NCBI GenBank assembly: GCA_944385415.1
Contig: CALWXC010000014.1
Location: forward strand, 1 to 64,000
Direction: 5' to 3'
DNA: 64,000 nucleotides
DNA from: an uncultured Oscillospiraceae bacterium
GTDB lineage: Bacteria; Bacillota; Clostridia; Oscillospirales; Oscillospiraceae
Below are positions 1 to 8,774 of the stretch, piece after piece. Positions within the stretch are counted from its first letter, which is position 1, and each line of letters opens with the position of its first letter. The translations under genes were made by a program, and so were the position numbers. The notes beneath the pieces are model-generated. The model searched no databases, had not been told where the DNA came from, and saw only the letters and a list, made by a program, of their open reading frames with translations.

Positions 1-1
1 C

Positions 2-67
2 TTTCTGCGGGAGCAGCAACCGGCGCAGCGATACTCCTATAACCTGGGCAGGCGACCGCGCAACTGA
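2..67 (+). CDS. C-terminal end of an unidentified phage gene (partial)
   Basis: An open frame runs in from the left edge and stops at TGA 65-67, giving 21 basic, arginine-rich residues ending in LGRRPRN. The frame is consistent with the last residues of a phage protein just upstream of the packaging module. It is too short to assign to a family, and the gene call rests only on the open frame and its position. Confidence 0.35.
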   Translation, partial: FLREQQPAQRYSYNLGRRPRN

Positions 68-142
68 ACAAGGCCCCTATTCTTTTTGACTTGAAACACC
101 TCTTAATAATCCAACCAGAGTATAGAATGGAGGACAGAGCCA

Positions 143-340
143 TTGCAAGAGAATCTGATTTGTGCTACAATTAGTCCCAAAGACGGATGGGCTATGTGTC
201 CCCAATGCGGCAAGGGAAAACTCCTGATGATTTTGCCTGATACCGCCGTCCGGAATCTGCCGTGCAAGTGCAAACGCTGCCGACAGGAATTTTTAATAAC
301 CGTTGTGCCTGTGCCCGAGACCAAAGTGTCCAGCGCCTGA
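143..340 (+). CDS. Cysteine-rich KTR-type zinc-ribbon protein
   Basis: Encodes 65 residues with CPQC at 19-22 and CKCKRC at 41-46, the pattern of the small 'cysteine-rich KTR' (Com-like) zinc ribbons common in Firmicutes mobile elements. It probably binds nucleic acid, but its role is unknown. The TTG start at 143 is chosen because GGAGG (129-133) sits nine bases upstream; no better start exists before the first cysteine pair. The stop codon lies inside the stem of the following terminator, so this gene closes a transcription unit before the packaging genes. Confidence 0.75.
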   Translation: MQENLICATISPKDGWAMCPQCGKGKLLMILPDTAVRNLPCKCKRCRQEFLITVVPVPETKVSSA

Positions 341-389
341 GCCTGATGTATTTCCCACCGGGGAACGTCACGGCTCAGGCGCTTTTTTG
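332..389 (+). terminator. Rho-independent terminator after the KTR gene
   Basis: A perfect 12-bp stem (AGCGCCTGAGCC at 332-343, GGCTCAGGCGCT at 372-383) is followed by six T residues. The left arm overlaps the KTR stop codon. It separates the upstream phage genes from the packaging module. Confidence 0.85.
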
Positions 390-411
390 TTTTGCCTGGA
401 GGTGATAGCCC

Positions 412-774
412 ATGGCACAAAAACCCCTGCGGCCCTGCCGCCATGCCGGATGCGCTGCACTGACGCGCACCGGCTGGTGTGACCGCCACAAGCCTAAGCC
501 AGTACGGAAACGCTCAGCGGCGTACCACGACTGGTACCTGCTGCCCATCTGGCGAGACAACCTGCGGCCCCAGCAGCTCCTGCGGGAGCCCTTTTGCCGG
601 GCCTGTGCTGCCCAGGGTATCCGCACCCCGGCCACAGTGGCCGACCATGTCCGGCCCCATCGTGGCGACTGGGCGCTATTCACGGATGCCACCAATCTGC
701 AAAGCCTGTGCGAGCGGTGCCACAACCGCAAGACCATGCAGGAACAGCGGGAATTGTGCGGCAAAACAGTGTGA
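412..774 (+). CDS. HNH endonuclease of the phage packaging module
   Basis: A 120-residue HNH nuclease. Visible metal and catalytic elements are C62-x2-C65, the DH pair at 78-79 followed by RPHRGD, N95, and C100-x2-C103-H104. Small HNH proteins directly upstream of terminase genes are known in many long-tailed phages to stimulate terminase cleavage at the packaging site, and the position here fits. The start is preceded by GGAGGTGA at 397-404. An N-terminal extra cysteine set (C9, C14, C23, H26) may form a second zinc site. Confidence 0.93.
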   Translation: MAQKPLRPCRHAGCAALTRTGWCDRHKPKPVRKRSAAYHDWYLLPIWRDNLRPQQLLREPFCRACAAQGIRTPATVADHVRPHRGDWALFTDATNLQSLCERCHNRKTMQEQRELCGKTV

Positions 775-973
775 TTTTGACACGCTGCAGCGCTGGGAAG
801 CTACGCACACGCGCTGCCGCACGGCTGTGCGCGTCTGTGTGTACGCCTGCGCACCTGCACAGGCCCTTTGGGCCATGACCCACCCCCCACCCAAGGAAAG
901 TTTTGGGCGGGGTGGTGGAATACCACGGGCGGCCTCGTCTGTGAGAAAATTTCCCCTATGGAGGTGAAGAACC
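775..973. other. Non-coding gap upstream of the terminase genes; possible packaging site
   Basis: No gene is seen in these 199 bases. They contain a GGCCC-TTT-GGGCC hairpin (862-874) and a longer imperfect C-rich/G-rich inverted repeat (about 879-918). Its place between the HNH gene and the small terminase gene is where cos or pac sites often lie. That role is inference from position only. Confidence 0.3.
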
Positions 974-1495
974 ATGCCCCGCCCGATCAAGGCCCTGGAG
1001 GCGATGGAGAAGCACCTGACCGAGGCCGAACGACAGGCACGTTTGAAAGCCCAGCAGGAAATCATGCCAGACCGTGGTGCGGCTACTTGTCTGGTGATGC
1101 CAAAACTCATGGCCGGGAATGCAGCGGCAAAACGGTATTGGAAACAGATTCTGCAACGCATGGAAGGGTACGCCATCCTGGATGATCTGGACAGCGAGGC
1201 CCTGGGCGTGTACTGCGTCATGCTGGCTAGAGAGGAGACGCTCTCGAAGCAGCTGTCCAGGCTGTCCAATGAGATTGCCAAACTGCCGGATTTGTCCCGG
1301 CAGCTGGAAGCACTGGGTCAAATTGACGGGATCAACAGCAAACTCCAAAGTTTGGAGCGGACCATACTCCAATATGCGGAGAAGTTGGGGTTGACGCCGA
1401 CTGGGCGGGCCCGCCTGGCACAGAAGCGTGCAGCGCAGACGGGCAATGTCTCACCGGATGACGATTTGTATGGAGATAGTGAGGTGATTCCATGA
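974..1495 (+). CDS. P27-family terminase small subunit-like protein (first copy)
   Basis: A 173-residue protein with the helical body and the C-terminal signature of P27-type small terminases (YAEKLGLTPTGRARLA, about residues 136-151). Small terminases bind the packaging site and load the large subunit. GGAGGTGA (960-967) precedes the ATG. The stop overlaps the methyltransferase start by four bases, so translation is probably coupled. A second P27-like gene follows the methyltransferase, so one of the two may have another DNA-binding role. Confidence 0.8.
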   Translation: MPRPIKALEAMEKHLTEAERQARLKAQQEIMPDRGAATCLVMPKLMAGNAAAKRYWKQILQRMEGYAILDDLDSEALGVYCVMLAREETLSKQLSRLSNEIAKLPDLSRQLEALGQIDGINSKLQSLERTILQYAEKLGLTPTGRARLAQKRAAQTGNVSPDDDLYGDSEVIP

Positions 1496-2754
1496 ATACA
1501 ACGACGACGCTGATCATGCGACCGGTTTCCGTTTTGATTCCCTATGTACGGAATGCCCGGGAGCACAGCGAGGAGCAGATTCTACAGTTACGGGCCAGCC
1601 TGCGGGAATTTGGTTTTGTTGCCCCTCTGCTGATCGACACCCAGGACAATATCCTTGCCGGACACGGGCGGTTGCTGGCTGCCAAAGCCGAGGGCATGAC
1701 GGATGTCCCCTGTGTGCTGGTAGAACATCTGACGGATGTGCAGCGCCGGGCATATATTCTGGCAGATAACCGCCTGGCCGAACAGGCCACGTGGAACGAG
1801 GAACTGGTCAGCCTGGAACTGGAGTCGCTGAAGGAGGCCGGATTTGATTTGACTTTGACCGGTTTCGATGAATCTGACATTATCTTGGAGGAATCAACCG
1901 ACATCCAGGAGGATGAATTTGAGCCGGAATTGCCGGAACAACCCCGCAGTCAGCGAGGGCATATCTATCAGCTGGGGCCGCACCGACTCATGTGTGGCGA
2001 TGCCACCGTAGCGGAGGATATGGCGGCGCTGCTGGATGGCGCACAGGTGCAGCTGCTTCTGACGGACCCGCCGTACAACGTGGATTACACCGGAGGTACG
2101 GAGGACCATTTGAAAATCGAAAATGATTCTATGGCTGAAGAGGATTACTGCGAATTTCTGCGTATGGCGCTGGTCAATGCCAAGGCGGCATTGGAAGCCG
2201 GTTCGTCTTTTTATCTCTGGCACGCTGACGGAGAACCTGGACGTTCGGTACGCAATGCCTGTCATGCTGCCGGGTTCCAGGTGCGTCAATGTCTGATCTG
2301 GGTGAAGCAGAGCGCCACCCTCAGCCGCCAGGATTATCACTGGCAGCATGAACCGTGTCTCCATGGCCAGCTGGATATGGATGCGCTGGATTGCGGGACC
2401 ACTTGGGCCGAAGAGCATGGCGCGTGCCTCTACGGCTGGAAGGATGGCCGGGCGCACTTATGGTGCAGCGACCGAAAGCAGACAACGATTCTGGAGTTTG
2501 ACCGTCCGGTCAAAAGCGAGGAGCACCCGACCATGAAGCCGGTGGGGCTGTTTGCATATCAGATTGCAAATTCCACCTTACCCAAGGCGGCGGTCCTGGA
2601 TTGCTTCGCCGGTAGTGGCACAACGCTCATTGCCTGCGAGCAGCTGGGACGTGTTGCATACTTGATGGAATCCGATCCACGGTTTGTAGACGTGATCCTT
2701 GCCCGGTGGGAACAGTTTACCGGACAAAAGGCGGTGCTGCTCCATGCCCCGTAA
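1492..2754 (+). CDS. ParB-like/DNA methyltransferase fusion (N6-adenine or N4-cytosine type)
   Basis: A 420-residue protein with an N-terminal ParB/Srx-like nuclease fold (about residues 10-95; ILAGHGRLLAAK at 54-65) and a C-terminal SAM-dependent methyltransferase. The catalytic DPPY motif is at 192-195 and the SAM-binding FAGSGTT motif is near residue 378. The motif order (DPPY before FxGxG) is that of beta-class N4/N6 enzymes. Such fusions are frequent beside phage terminases and probably protect phage DNA from host restriction or mark packaging substrates. No matching restriction gene is visible, so it looks like an orphan enzyme. Confidence 0.92.
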   Translation: MNTTTTLIMRPVSVLIPYVRNAREHSEEQILQLRASLREFGFVAPLLIDTQDNILAGHGRLLAAKAEGMTDVPCVLVEHLTDVQRRAYILADNRLAEQATWNEELVSLELESLKEAGFDLTLTGFDESDIILEESTDIQEDEFEPELPEQPRSQRGHIYQLGPHRLMCGDATVAEDMAALLDGAQVQLLLTDPPYNVDYTGGTEDHLKIENDSMAEEDYCEFLRMALVNAKAALEAGSSFYLWHADGEPGRSVRNACHAAGFQVRQCLIWVKQSATLSRQDYHWQHEPCLHGQLDMDALDCGTTWAEEHGACLYGWKDGRAHLWCSDRKQTTILEFDRPVKSEEHPTMKPVGLFAYQIANSTLPKAAVLDCFAGSGTTLIACEQLGRVAYLMESDPRFVDVILARWEQFTGQKAVLLHAP

Positions 2755-3217
2755 ACGGCAAACGGTAGCAGCTTTGCGAGCCACCGGCAGCCGCCATTAC
2801 ACCAAGGCACAGCTGGAGACGCGGGAAGCCCAGGAAGTTCCCAAACTGGAAAATAGCACGCTGGAGCCACCAATCTATCTGGGTCAGAACCTAACATCCA
2901 AATTTTACCAACTCGCGAATACACTGGCTGAGATGGGTATTTTGACAGTGCTGGACGCGGATGGGTTGGCACGCTATCTGATTGCAGAACAGAACTATCT
3001 GCGGGCTACCAACCGATTGACGGCAGCAATCAATTCCGGCCATATGGTGGAGGCAGATAAGTGGTCGGCAATTCAGGACCGCTTTTTTCGCCAGTGTCGT
3101 GCGGCGGGGAATGATCTGGGCCTGACGGCATCCGGGCGCTGTCCCAATACACCGCTTATCAGTGCCACAACAACGGATGCCTCCGGAGAGGAGGCGGAGT
3201 TGTTTGGCGAAGGGTAA
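2744..3217 (+). CDS. P27-family terminase small subunit (second copy)
   Basis: A 157-residue protein resembling P27 small terminases: a basic N-terminus (MPRKRQTVAALRATGSRHY), a helical body and a closing LGLTASGR signature. ATG 2744 is used because it overlaps the methyltransferase end by 11 bases and begins the conserved basic region; a longer in-frame extension would run deep into the methyltransferase gene. It overlaps the start of the large terminase, so it is the likelier true partner of that enzyme. Confidence 0.82.
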   Translation: MPRKRQTVAALRATGSRHYTKAQLETREAQEVPKLENSTLEPPIYLGQNLTSKFYQLANTLAEMGILTVLDADGLARYLIAEQNYLRATNRLTAAINSGHMVEADKWSAIQDRFFRQCRAAGNDLGLTASGRCPNTPLISATTTDASGEEAELFGEG

Positions 3218-5018
3218 AACCCGGCGGCAATCAGGGCTGCATCATCCGGTGTCGGTCTATGCGAAACAGGTAACCCAGGGGCGGCTGCGGGCCCAGTGCT
3301 GCAAGTATGAGATTCTGGCCTGTCAGCGCCACTTGGACGATCTCAAACGCCAGGGCAGCGCTGATTTCCCCTATGTATTCGACACCACCCGCGCCGATCG
3401 TATTGTGCGATGGTTCGGACAACTCCGTCAGATTCGCGGCGTGGAGGCAGGCCAGCCGGTGACCTTACAGCCCTGGCAGGTGTTTGATCTGGGCTGTGTC
3501 TATGGCTGGGTCCACCGGGAGACCGGGGCCCGGCGATTCAAGCGCACCTACAACAAACGGGGGCGTGGACAGTTCAAGTCTACGGAGAATTCTGGTAAAT
3601 GCCTTTACCATATGTGCGCCGATGTGCTGTACCCACCGTATCAACCGGAACTGGCCCAATGGGAGCAGGAGCCGGAGGTGGAATGCGCTGCCGTTGACCG
3701 TGGCCAGGCCCGCCGTGTGTTTGACGATGCCAAAAAGATTGCCCAGAACAGTCCCAACATTGCCAAGCGATTGGTGATCCCGCGCTCCAATCCGGTCACA
3801 CACCGGACGCGGGGCGGATTCATGCGGGCGTTGTCCAAGGACACCAAAAACAAGGACTCCGGCGCTCCCAGCTATTTTGAGGTGGACGAATACCATGCGC
3901 ACCCCACTTCGGAGATTTACGACATTGGCCTGAACTCCTTTGGCAAACGGCCCCAGTCTCTATTGGATGTAATTACCACTGCCGGTGACGACGCCAACAA
4001 TAAGCCCTGCTACCGGGAAGAGCAGTATGCAAAGCAGGTGCTGGACGACGATTCCATTGTGGATGAGACCTACTTTGTCATGATCCGGGAGCTGCCGGAG
4101 GACGGCAATCCCCATGACGAAAGTCAGTGGTGCAAGCCGAACCCCTGCCTGCGCTATCCCAATGAGTACAGCCGCTACATCCTGGAGCAGATTCGCCTGG
4201 AACATGATGCAGCCTACAATTCCAAGGACCCGGAGAAGATCCGAAAGTTCCTTACCCGCCGCATGTGCCAATGGCAGGCGGCAGCGGTCAACAGTTATCT
4301 CGACGCTGACCTGTTGGAACGGGCCAAAGCGGCACAGATTCCCACAGCGGAATTTGATGCGCTGACCCGTGGCCAGGAGTGTTATGGCGGGTTTGACCTG
4401 GGTAAGCGCCGCGATCTGACCGGCGCGGGGGCCGTTTGGATTCTGCCCGATGGCCGTGTGGCCATCAAGGCCCGTGGCTTTATGCCGCGCAATCGGGCCG
4501 AATGGCATGAGCGCACAGATCGGGTGCCCTATCTGGCCTGGGCGGAAGCCGGGCACTGTACGTTGACCCCTGGCGACGTTACAGACAACAGCTACGTGGA
4601 TCAGTGGTTCCAGGATGGTGAGAAGCGGCTTCGCTGGAAGCTGCTGGAGGTGGACTACGACGGCCACAACGCCACCGACTTGGCCATCCATATGTGCAGT
4701 GAGCGCAATAACGAGGATTTTTGCGTGGAAATTGCCCAGAGTTGTGCCGGTCAGAATATGGCGGTCAAGGGATTTCGGGAACTGCTGCTCCAGGGCAAGA
4801 TCGTGTTGGAGTACAATCCGCTGCTGATCTGGTGCCTTGGCAATGCCATTGAGGTGGTCAATAACTTTGGCGATGTGAAACTCAACAAGAAGCACAAGGA
4901 CGATACCGAACGCATTGACCCTGTGGCAGCGGTCATGAATGCGCTGGCCCGTGCCCTGGTACGGCGCAACAACCCGACTCTGACCGATGCGCTGCAACGC
5001 GGTAATTTTACTTTGTGA
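3204..5018 (+). CDS. Terminase large subunit
   Basis: A 604-residue packaging motor. The N-terminal ATPase carries a Walker A-like RGRGQFKST (119-127) and Walker B FEVDEY (225-230). The C-terminal RNase H-like nuclease begins with FDLGKRRDL near 397 and has later acidic residues (VDYDGHNATD; RIDPVAAV). TTG 3204 is chosen because AGAGGAGG (3187-3194) lies nine bases before it and the protein then begins MAKGKTRR, as is typical. The upstream ATG in this frame lacks a comparable site. The gene overlaps the small subunit by 14 bases. Confidence 0.95.
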   Translation: MAKGKTRRQSGLHHPVSVYAKQVTQGRLRAQCCKYEILACQRHLDDLKRQGSADFPYVFDTTRADRIVRWFGQLRQIRGVEAGQPVTLQPWQVFDLGCVYGWVHRETGARRFKRTYNKRGRGQFKSTENSGKCLYHMCADVLYPPYQPELAQWEQEPEVECAAVDRGQARRVFDDAKKIAQNSPNIAKRLVIPRSNPVTHRTRGGFMRALSKDTKNKDSGAPSYFEVDEYHAHPTSEIYDIGLNSFGKRPQSLLDVITTAGDDANNKPCYREEQYAKQVLDDDSIVDETYFVMIRELPEDGNPHDESQWCKPNPCLRYPNEYSRYILEQIRLEHDAAYNSKDPEKIRKFLTRRMCQWQAAAVNSYLDADLLERAKAAQIPTAEFDALTRGQECYGGFDLGKRRDLTGAGAVWILPDGRVAIKARGFMPRNRAEWHERTDRVPYLAWAEAGHCTLTPGDVTDNSYVDQWFQDGEKRLRWKLLEVDYDGHNATDLAIHMCSERNNEDFCVEIAQSCAGQNMAVKGFRELLLQGKIVLEYNPLLIWCLGNAIEVVNNFGDVKLNKKHKDDTERIDPVAAVMNALARALVRRNNPTLTDALQRGNFTL

Positions 5019-5022
5019 AATT

Positions 5023-5039
5023 GTGTCCAATTTGGACAC
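5023..5039. repeat. 17-bp palindrome, copy 1
   Basis: GTGTCCAATTTGGACAC: two perfect 8-bp arms around one central base. This copy lies between the terminase stop and the ribosome binding site of the next gene. Exact copies occur at 8742-8758 and 17202-17218, and the identity with copy 2 extends over about 24 bases. Confidence 0.85.
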
Positions 5040-5051
5040 CGGGAGGTATGT

Positions 5052-5234
5052 ATGAACGATTGGAAAAAAGGTGTGTCGAAGTACGCCACAGATCTGGTGA
5101 TGATTGGCGGTGCTGCGGCGGTGGTCGTCGGCATCGGTCTGATCTATGTCCCTGCGGGCATGATTGCCGCCGGTATCCTGGCCATGGCCGGGGCCATGCT
5201 CAGTATCCTGGGCGGCGGAGGTGAAAAGCAGTGA
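5052..5234 (+). CDS. Small two-helix phage membrane protein
   Basis: Encodes 60 residues with a short polar N-terminus and one long or two short hydrophobic helices rich in Gly and Ala (about 17-55). GGGAGG (5041-5046) precedes the ATG. Its end overlaps the portal start by four bases (GTGA). The function is not known; similar tiny membrane proteins sit at this position in other Clostridia prophages. Confidence 0.7.
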   Translation: MNDWKKGVSKYATDLVMIGGAAAVVVGIGLIYVPAGMIAAGILAMAGAMLSILGGGGEKQ

Positions 5235-6535
5235 GCGTTTCCAACGGACTGCGGGCCGTGGCCCGGTCTCCCTCCGGGATGCAGCGGGTACAGAACGCCA
5301 TCACCGTGGACACCCTGACCGCCGCCGGTGCTTTGCCGGTGGGCGAAGCGGGCAATGAGACCTTTGCCCGGAAGCTCAGCGCTGTGGACCGCTGTATCGA
5401 GATTCTCAGCGATTCCATGGCCAAGCTACCCACCTACTGCGTGGACCGGGCCAGCCGGGAGCGGGTGGACCTGCCTTTGCTGACGGTCCTCAACGTCCGG
5501 CCCAACGAGGCCATGACGCCGTTTGTCCGCAAGAAGCTGCTGGAGACCAGCCGCCTGGTCACCGGCAACGGCTACGACTGGATTATCCGAGACCCCTACA
5601 CGGCCCAGGTCCGGGAGTTGATTCCGCTGCCCGGCCATCTGGTGACGCCCTGGCGGGACACCAACGGGCGGGTCTGGTATCACGTTTGCCACCCCTACAA
5701 CGGCAGCGTCTTTACCCTGTCCAGCGCCGATATCTGCCACTACAAGGGAGCTACCCGGGACGGCCTGAAAGGCATTTCCGTCCTGCGGCGGGCCAGCGAG
5801 GTCATTGCATCGGCACGGGCCCGGCAGCAGCATGACCTGTCCTATTATCAGCACGGCGGCCAGCCCAGCGGCGTCCTCAAAACCGACGCCGATCTCAGCG
5901 GCTACGCCAAGAACGAAACCGGGGACATCCTCCGGCGGGCCGACGGCACCGCCGTCACCCTCAAGGACCAGCTGCGCAGCGAATGGGAGCGGGTCCACTC
6001 CGGCCCCACCAACGCCTTTAAGCTGGCGGTGCTGGACTACGGCCTGGATTACAAGCCCCTGGCAATCAGCAACCGGGACGCCCAATTTATCGAGAGCCAG
6101 GAGGTGGCCATCCGGGACATTGCCCGATACTTTGGCATTCCTCTGTACAAGCTCCAGGAGGGCAAGCAGTCCTACAGCAGCAATGAGCAGAACGCCATCG
6201 AGTACGTTGTTTCCACCCTGCACCCCATCGTCACCCAGTATGAGGAGGAAACCACCTGGAAGCTGCTCTTTGCCGGACAGGTGGCGGCGGGCCTGGAATT
6301 GCGCATCAATATGATGGCCGAGCTGCGGGGCGACAACGCTGCCCGTGGCGCCTGGTACAAAACCATGTGGGAGATCGGCGGTTTCTCCGTCAACAACATT
6401 ATGCAGCTGGAGGATATGCCCGACGTGGAGGGCGGCGACGAGCGAATGGCATCGCTGAACTATGTCCCGCTGTCCATCTGGAAAGAGCTGTCCCTCCAGC
6501 GCAATACCAACCGCAACGGAGGTGAAACAACATGA
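5231..6535 (+). CDS. Phage portal protein, HK97 family
   Basis: A 434-residue protein of the usual portal length. It forms the dodecameric ring at the capsid vertex through which DNA passes. Recognisable HK97-portal features are the early SVSNGLRAVARS head, RPNEAMTPFVRKKLLE, the GNGYDWIIRD strand, and the later segment with RDIARYFGIPLYKLQEG. The GTG start has GGAGGTG just upstream. It overlaps the protease gene by four bases, as in most HK97-type head modules. Confidence 0.95.
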   Translation: MSVSNGLRAVARSPSGMQRVQNAITVDTLTAAGALPVGEAGNETFARKLSAVDRCIEILSDSMAKLPTYCVDRASRERVDLPLLTVLNVRPNEAMTPFVRKKLLETSRLVTGNGYDWIIRDPYTAQVRELIPLPGHLVTPWRDTNGRVWYHVCHPYNGSVFTLSSADICHYKGATRDGLKGISVLRRASEVIASARARQQHDLSYYQHGGQPSGVLKTDADLSGYAKNETGDILRRADGTAVTLKDQLRSEWERVHSGPTNAFKLAVLDYGLDYKPLAISNRDAQFIESQEVAIRDIARYFGIPLYKLQEGKQSYSSNEQNAIEYVVSTLHPIVTQYEEETTWKLLFAGQVAAGLELRINMMAELRGDNAARGAWYKTMWEIGGFSVNNIMQLEDMPDVEGGDERMASLNYVPLSIWKELSLQRNTNRNGGETT

Positions 6536-7230
6536 GAGTGACCCTCAACGGCATCGTTTCCCCTGACGATGACAAGTGGCTCTATGACTGGTTCGGCTAT
6601 ACGGCTTTTTCGCCCCAGCAGGTGCGGGACGCCGTAGCCAACAACCCGGAGGGTGAGGAACTGGTGCTGGAGATCAACAGCCCCGGCGGCTCTGTCTTTG
6701 CGGGTGCGGAAATGTACTCGGTGCTGAAAAGTTGCACGGTCCCGACACGGGCTGAGATTCAAAGTGTGGCCGCCAGTGCGGCCAGCTATTTGTGTCTGGG
6801 CTGCGACACGGTAGCCATCTCCCCGGTGGCCCAGATGATGGTCCATCTGCCCGCCACCCGCACCGACGGCGACCGGACGGCCCACCAGCGTTCCATTGGG
6901 ATGCTGGATTCCACGCGGGAGGCCATCCTCAACGCCTACGAACTGAAAGCAAAGGGCAAGAGTGATCGGGCCGAGCTGCGGCGCATGATTGCCGCCGAAA
7001 CATGGCTCAGCGCCCAGGATGCGTTGGACCACGGCCTGGTGGACGAAATTTTGGGCCAGGAGGGCCAGACGGCCATGAGCCCCGGCGCTCTGGTCAACGC
7101 CTTTGGACTGCCCGACATTGACGCTTTGCGGGCGGCCTACGACCGGGCCAACCCGCAGCAGCCCCAGCAGACCGCAGAGCCGGACTGGCGCATGGCGGCC
7201 CGTCTGGCAGTGGAACAAAATCGTTTTTGA
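6532..7230 (+). CDS. ClpP-like (S14) head maturation protease
   Basis: A 232-residue serine protease with a ClpP fold. The oxyanion SPGGS is at 50-54, the likely nucleophile is Ser82 in SVAASAAS, and the catalytic His is H105 in MMVHLP. It is expected to cleave the N-terminal scaffold (delta) part of the capsid protein during prohead maturation, and the capsid gene follows directly. The C-terminus is extended and glutamine-rich (NPQQPQQT), which is common in phage members. Confidence 0.94.
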   Translation: MRVTLNGIVSPDDDKWLYDWFGYTAFSPQQVRDAVANNPEGEELVLEINSPGGSVFAGAEMYSVLKSCTVPTRAEIQSVAASAASYLCLGCDTVAISPVAQMMVHLPATRTDGDRTAHQRSIGMLDSTREAILNAYELKAKGKSDRAELRRMIAAETWLSAQDALDHGLVDEILGQEGQTAMSPGALVNAFGLPDIDALRAAYDRANPQQPQQTAEPDWRMAARLAVEQNRF

Positions 7231-7242
7231 TGGGAGGACCTT

Positions 7243-8442
7243 ATGAAAAAGAAACTGTACGACCTGATGAACCGGCGCACCGCCCTCATTCAGCAGGCGG
7301 AGGATGCCCTGAACGCCAACAACCACAGCGGCTATCAGAGCGCCATGGAGCAGATCACCAATCTCAATCAGGAGATTACCGATATCCAGGCTCTCATTGC
7401 GGAGCAGGACCGGCAGATGCTGAACGCTCCGGCTCCCACCGGCAGCGAGGCCGAGGACATTGCCCACGAGCGTGTCTCGGCGCTGATGCGGGGCGACGAG
7501 GTGACCTTTACGGTTAACGAGGTGCGCCGCGCCCTGCACAACCAGGTGACGGTGGCCACCGGCACCATCGTCCAGCCCACCGGCGTTGGTACAGATATCC
7601 GGGACCCCCTGGGCAATGTGGTGCCCTCCATTGTGGACCGGGTCCGCACACTGGATTTGACCGGCCTGGGCAGTTGGCAGGAGCCCTATGTCATTACGGA
7701 GCTGGACGCCAAGGGCGGCAAGGTGGAGACCACCGCCGGTACGGCCCGCCCCACTTCTACTGACCCCACCTTTGGCGTGGCGGAGATCAAGCCCTACGAG
7801 CTGACCGTGACCACCTTTGTGGACCGGAACATTGCCCGGTTGTCTCCGACCGCCTATTACGAGAAAATCCAGGGCATGGCCATGCGGGCTATGCGCCGCA
7901 GTCTGGGTGGCCTGATCGTCACCGGCGATGATCCCAGCACCCCCGTGTTCTACGGTATCACCACTGCCAAAAACAAGGCCGGTGCTAATATCTTTGCTGA
8001 GGCGGAGCTGGGTGCTGCGGTGGACGTCAATACCCTGGATGCCCTCTACTTTGCCTACGGCAGCGACGAGGCCATGGGCGCTGGTGCCCGGCTGCTGCTG
8101 ACCAAGCCCACACTCAAAGCCCTGGGCGCTCTGCGCGGCACCAACGAAAAGCAGCGTCTGTTGGAGATCACGCCTGACCCCACCAATCCCAACAGCGGCA
8201 CCATCCGGGACGGCGGCGTGATCCTGCCCTATGACCTGGTCAAGGCCGTGGGCAACGACAAGATCCTGTACGGCGATCCCACGAACTTCGAGGTGGGCCT
8301 GTTCGGTGACTACACCATCCGCCTGGATGAGTCTGTCAAGGCCGTGGAACGCATGGTGACCATCCTGGGCGACGCCTTTGTGGGCGGCAATCTGGTGGTG
8401 GATAAGGGCTTTGTTGTCGGCAAGATCGGCGGCGGTGACTGA
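7243..8442 (+). CDS. Major capsid protein, HK97 fold
   Basis: A 399-residue major head protein. The first roughly 70 residues form a heptad-like coiled coil (MNRRTALIQQAEDAL onward), matching the delta domain that the upstream protease removes. After an ERVSALMRGDE segment the HK97-fold body begins. GGGAGG precedes the ATG by about six bases. Head genes 5231-8442 are contiguous and probably co-transcribed with the packaging genes. Confidence 0.94.
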   Translation: MKKKLYDLMNRRTALIQQAEDALNANNHSGYQSAMEQITNLNQEITDIQALIAEQDRQMLNAPAPTGSEAEDIAHERVSALMRGDEVTFTVNEVRRALHNQVTVATGTIVQPTGVGTDIRDPLGNVVPSIVDRVRTLDLTGLGSWQEPYVITELDAKGGKVETTAGTARPTSTDPTFGVAEIKPYELTVTTFVDRNIARLSPTAYYEKIQGMAMRAMRRSLGGLIVTGDDPSTPVFYGITTAKNKAGANIFAEAELGAAVDVNTLDALYFAYGSDEAMGAGARLLLTKPTLKALGALRGTNEKQRLLEITPDPTNPNSGTIRDGGVILPYDLVKAVGNDKILYGDPTNFEVGLFGDYTIRLDESVKAVERMVTILGDAFVGGNLVVDKGFVVGKIGGGD

Positions 8443-8444
8443 CC

Positions 8445-8771
8445 ATGGCGCTGACACCGGAGCGGCTGGCGTCTCTGCTGGCCTACTGCCGTATCGAGGA
8501 GCCCACCGACGAGGAGCAGGCAACGCTGGAAACGCTGTATGACGCAGCGGTATCGTACATGGACCAGGCGGGCATTGCCCAGCCGCCGGAGGGAACGCCC
8601 CGCCGGGCCCAGTATGATTTGTGTGTCAACTTTATGGTGCTGCGGGACTTTGATTTGCGGGATGCCGTCATCACCGGGACGGCCACGGAAAGCCCGGCCT
8701 TTCGCTCCATGCTGAACCAGCTGAAACTGTCGGAGCCGATTGTGTCCAATTTGGACACCGGGGAGGGCTGA
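8445..8771 (+). CDS. Head-tail connector (gp6-like)
   Basis: A 108-residue helical protein of the 'phage gp6-like head-tail connector' type, with a C-terminal MLNQLKLSE helix. It should form the adaptor ring beneath the portal. It starts two bases after the capsid stop. Its last codons contain palindrome copy 2 and encode VSNLDTGEG. Confidence 0.82.
   Translation: MALTPERLASLLAYCRIEEPTDEEQATLETLYDAAVSYMDQAGIAQPPEGTPRRAQYDLCVNFMVLRDFDLRDAVITGTATESPAFRSMLNQLKLSEPIVSNLDTGEG
8742..8758. repeat. 17-bp palindrome, copy 2
   Basis: Exact copy of the palindrome at 5023. It lies inside the 3' end of the connector gene, just before the next ribosome binding site. The shared block around copies 1 and 2 is ATTGTGTCC...CACCGGG (5020-5043 and 8739-8762). 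Confidence 0.85.
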
Positions 8772-8774
8772 GCC

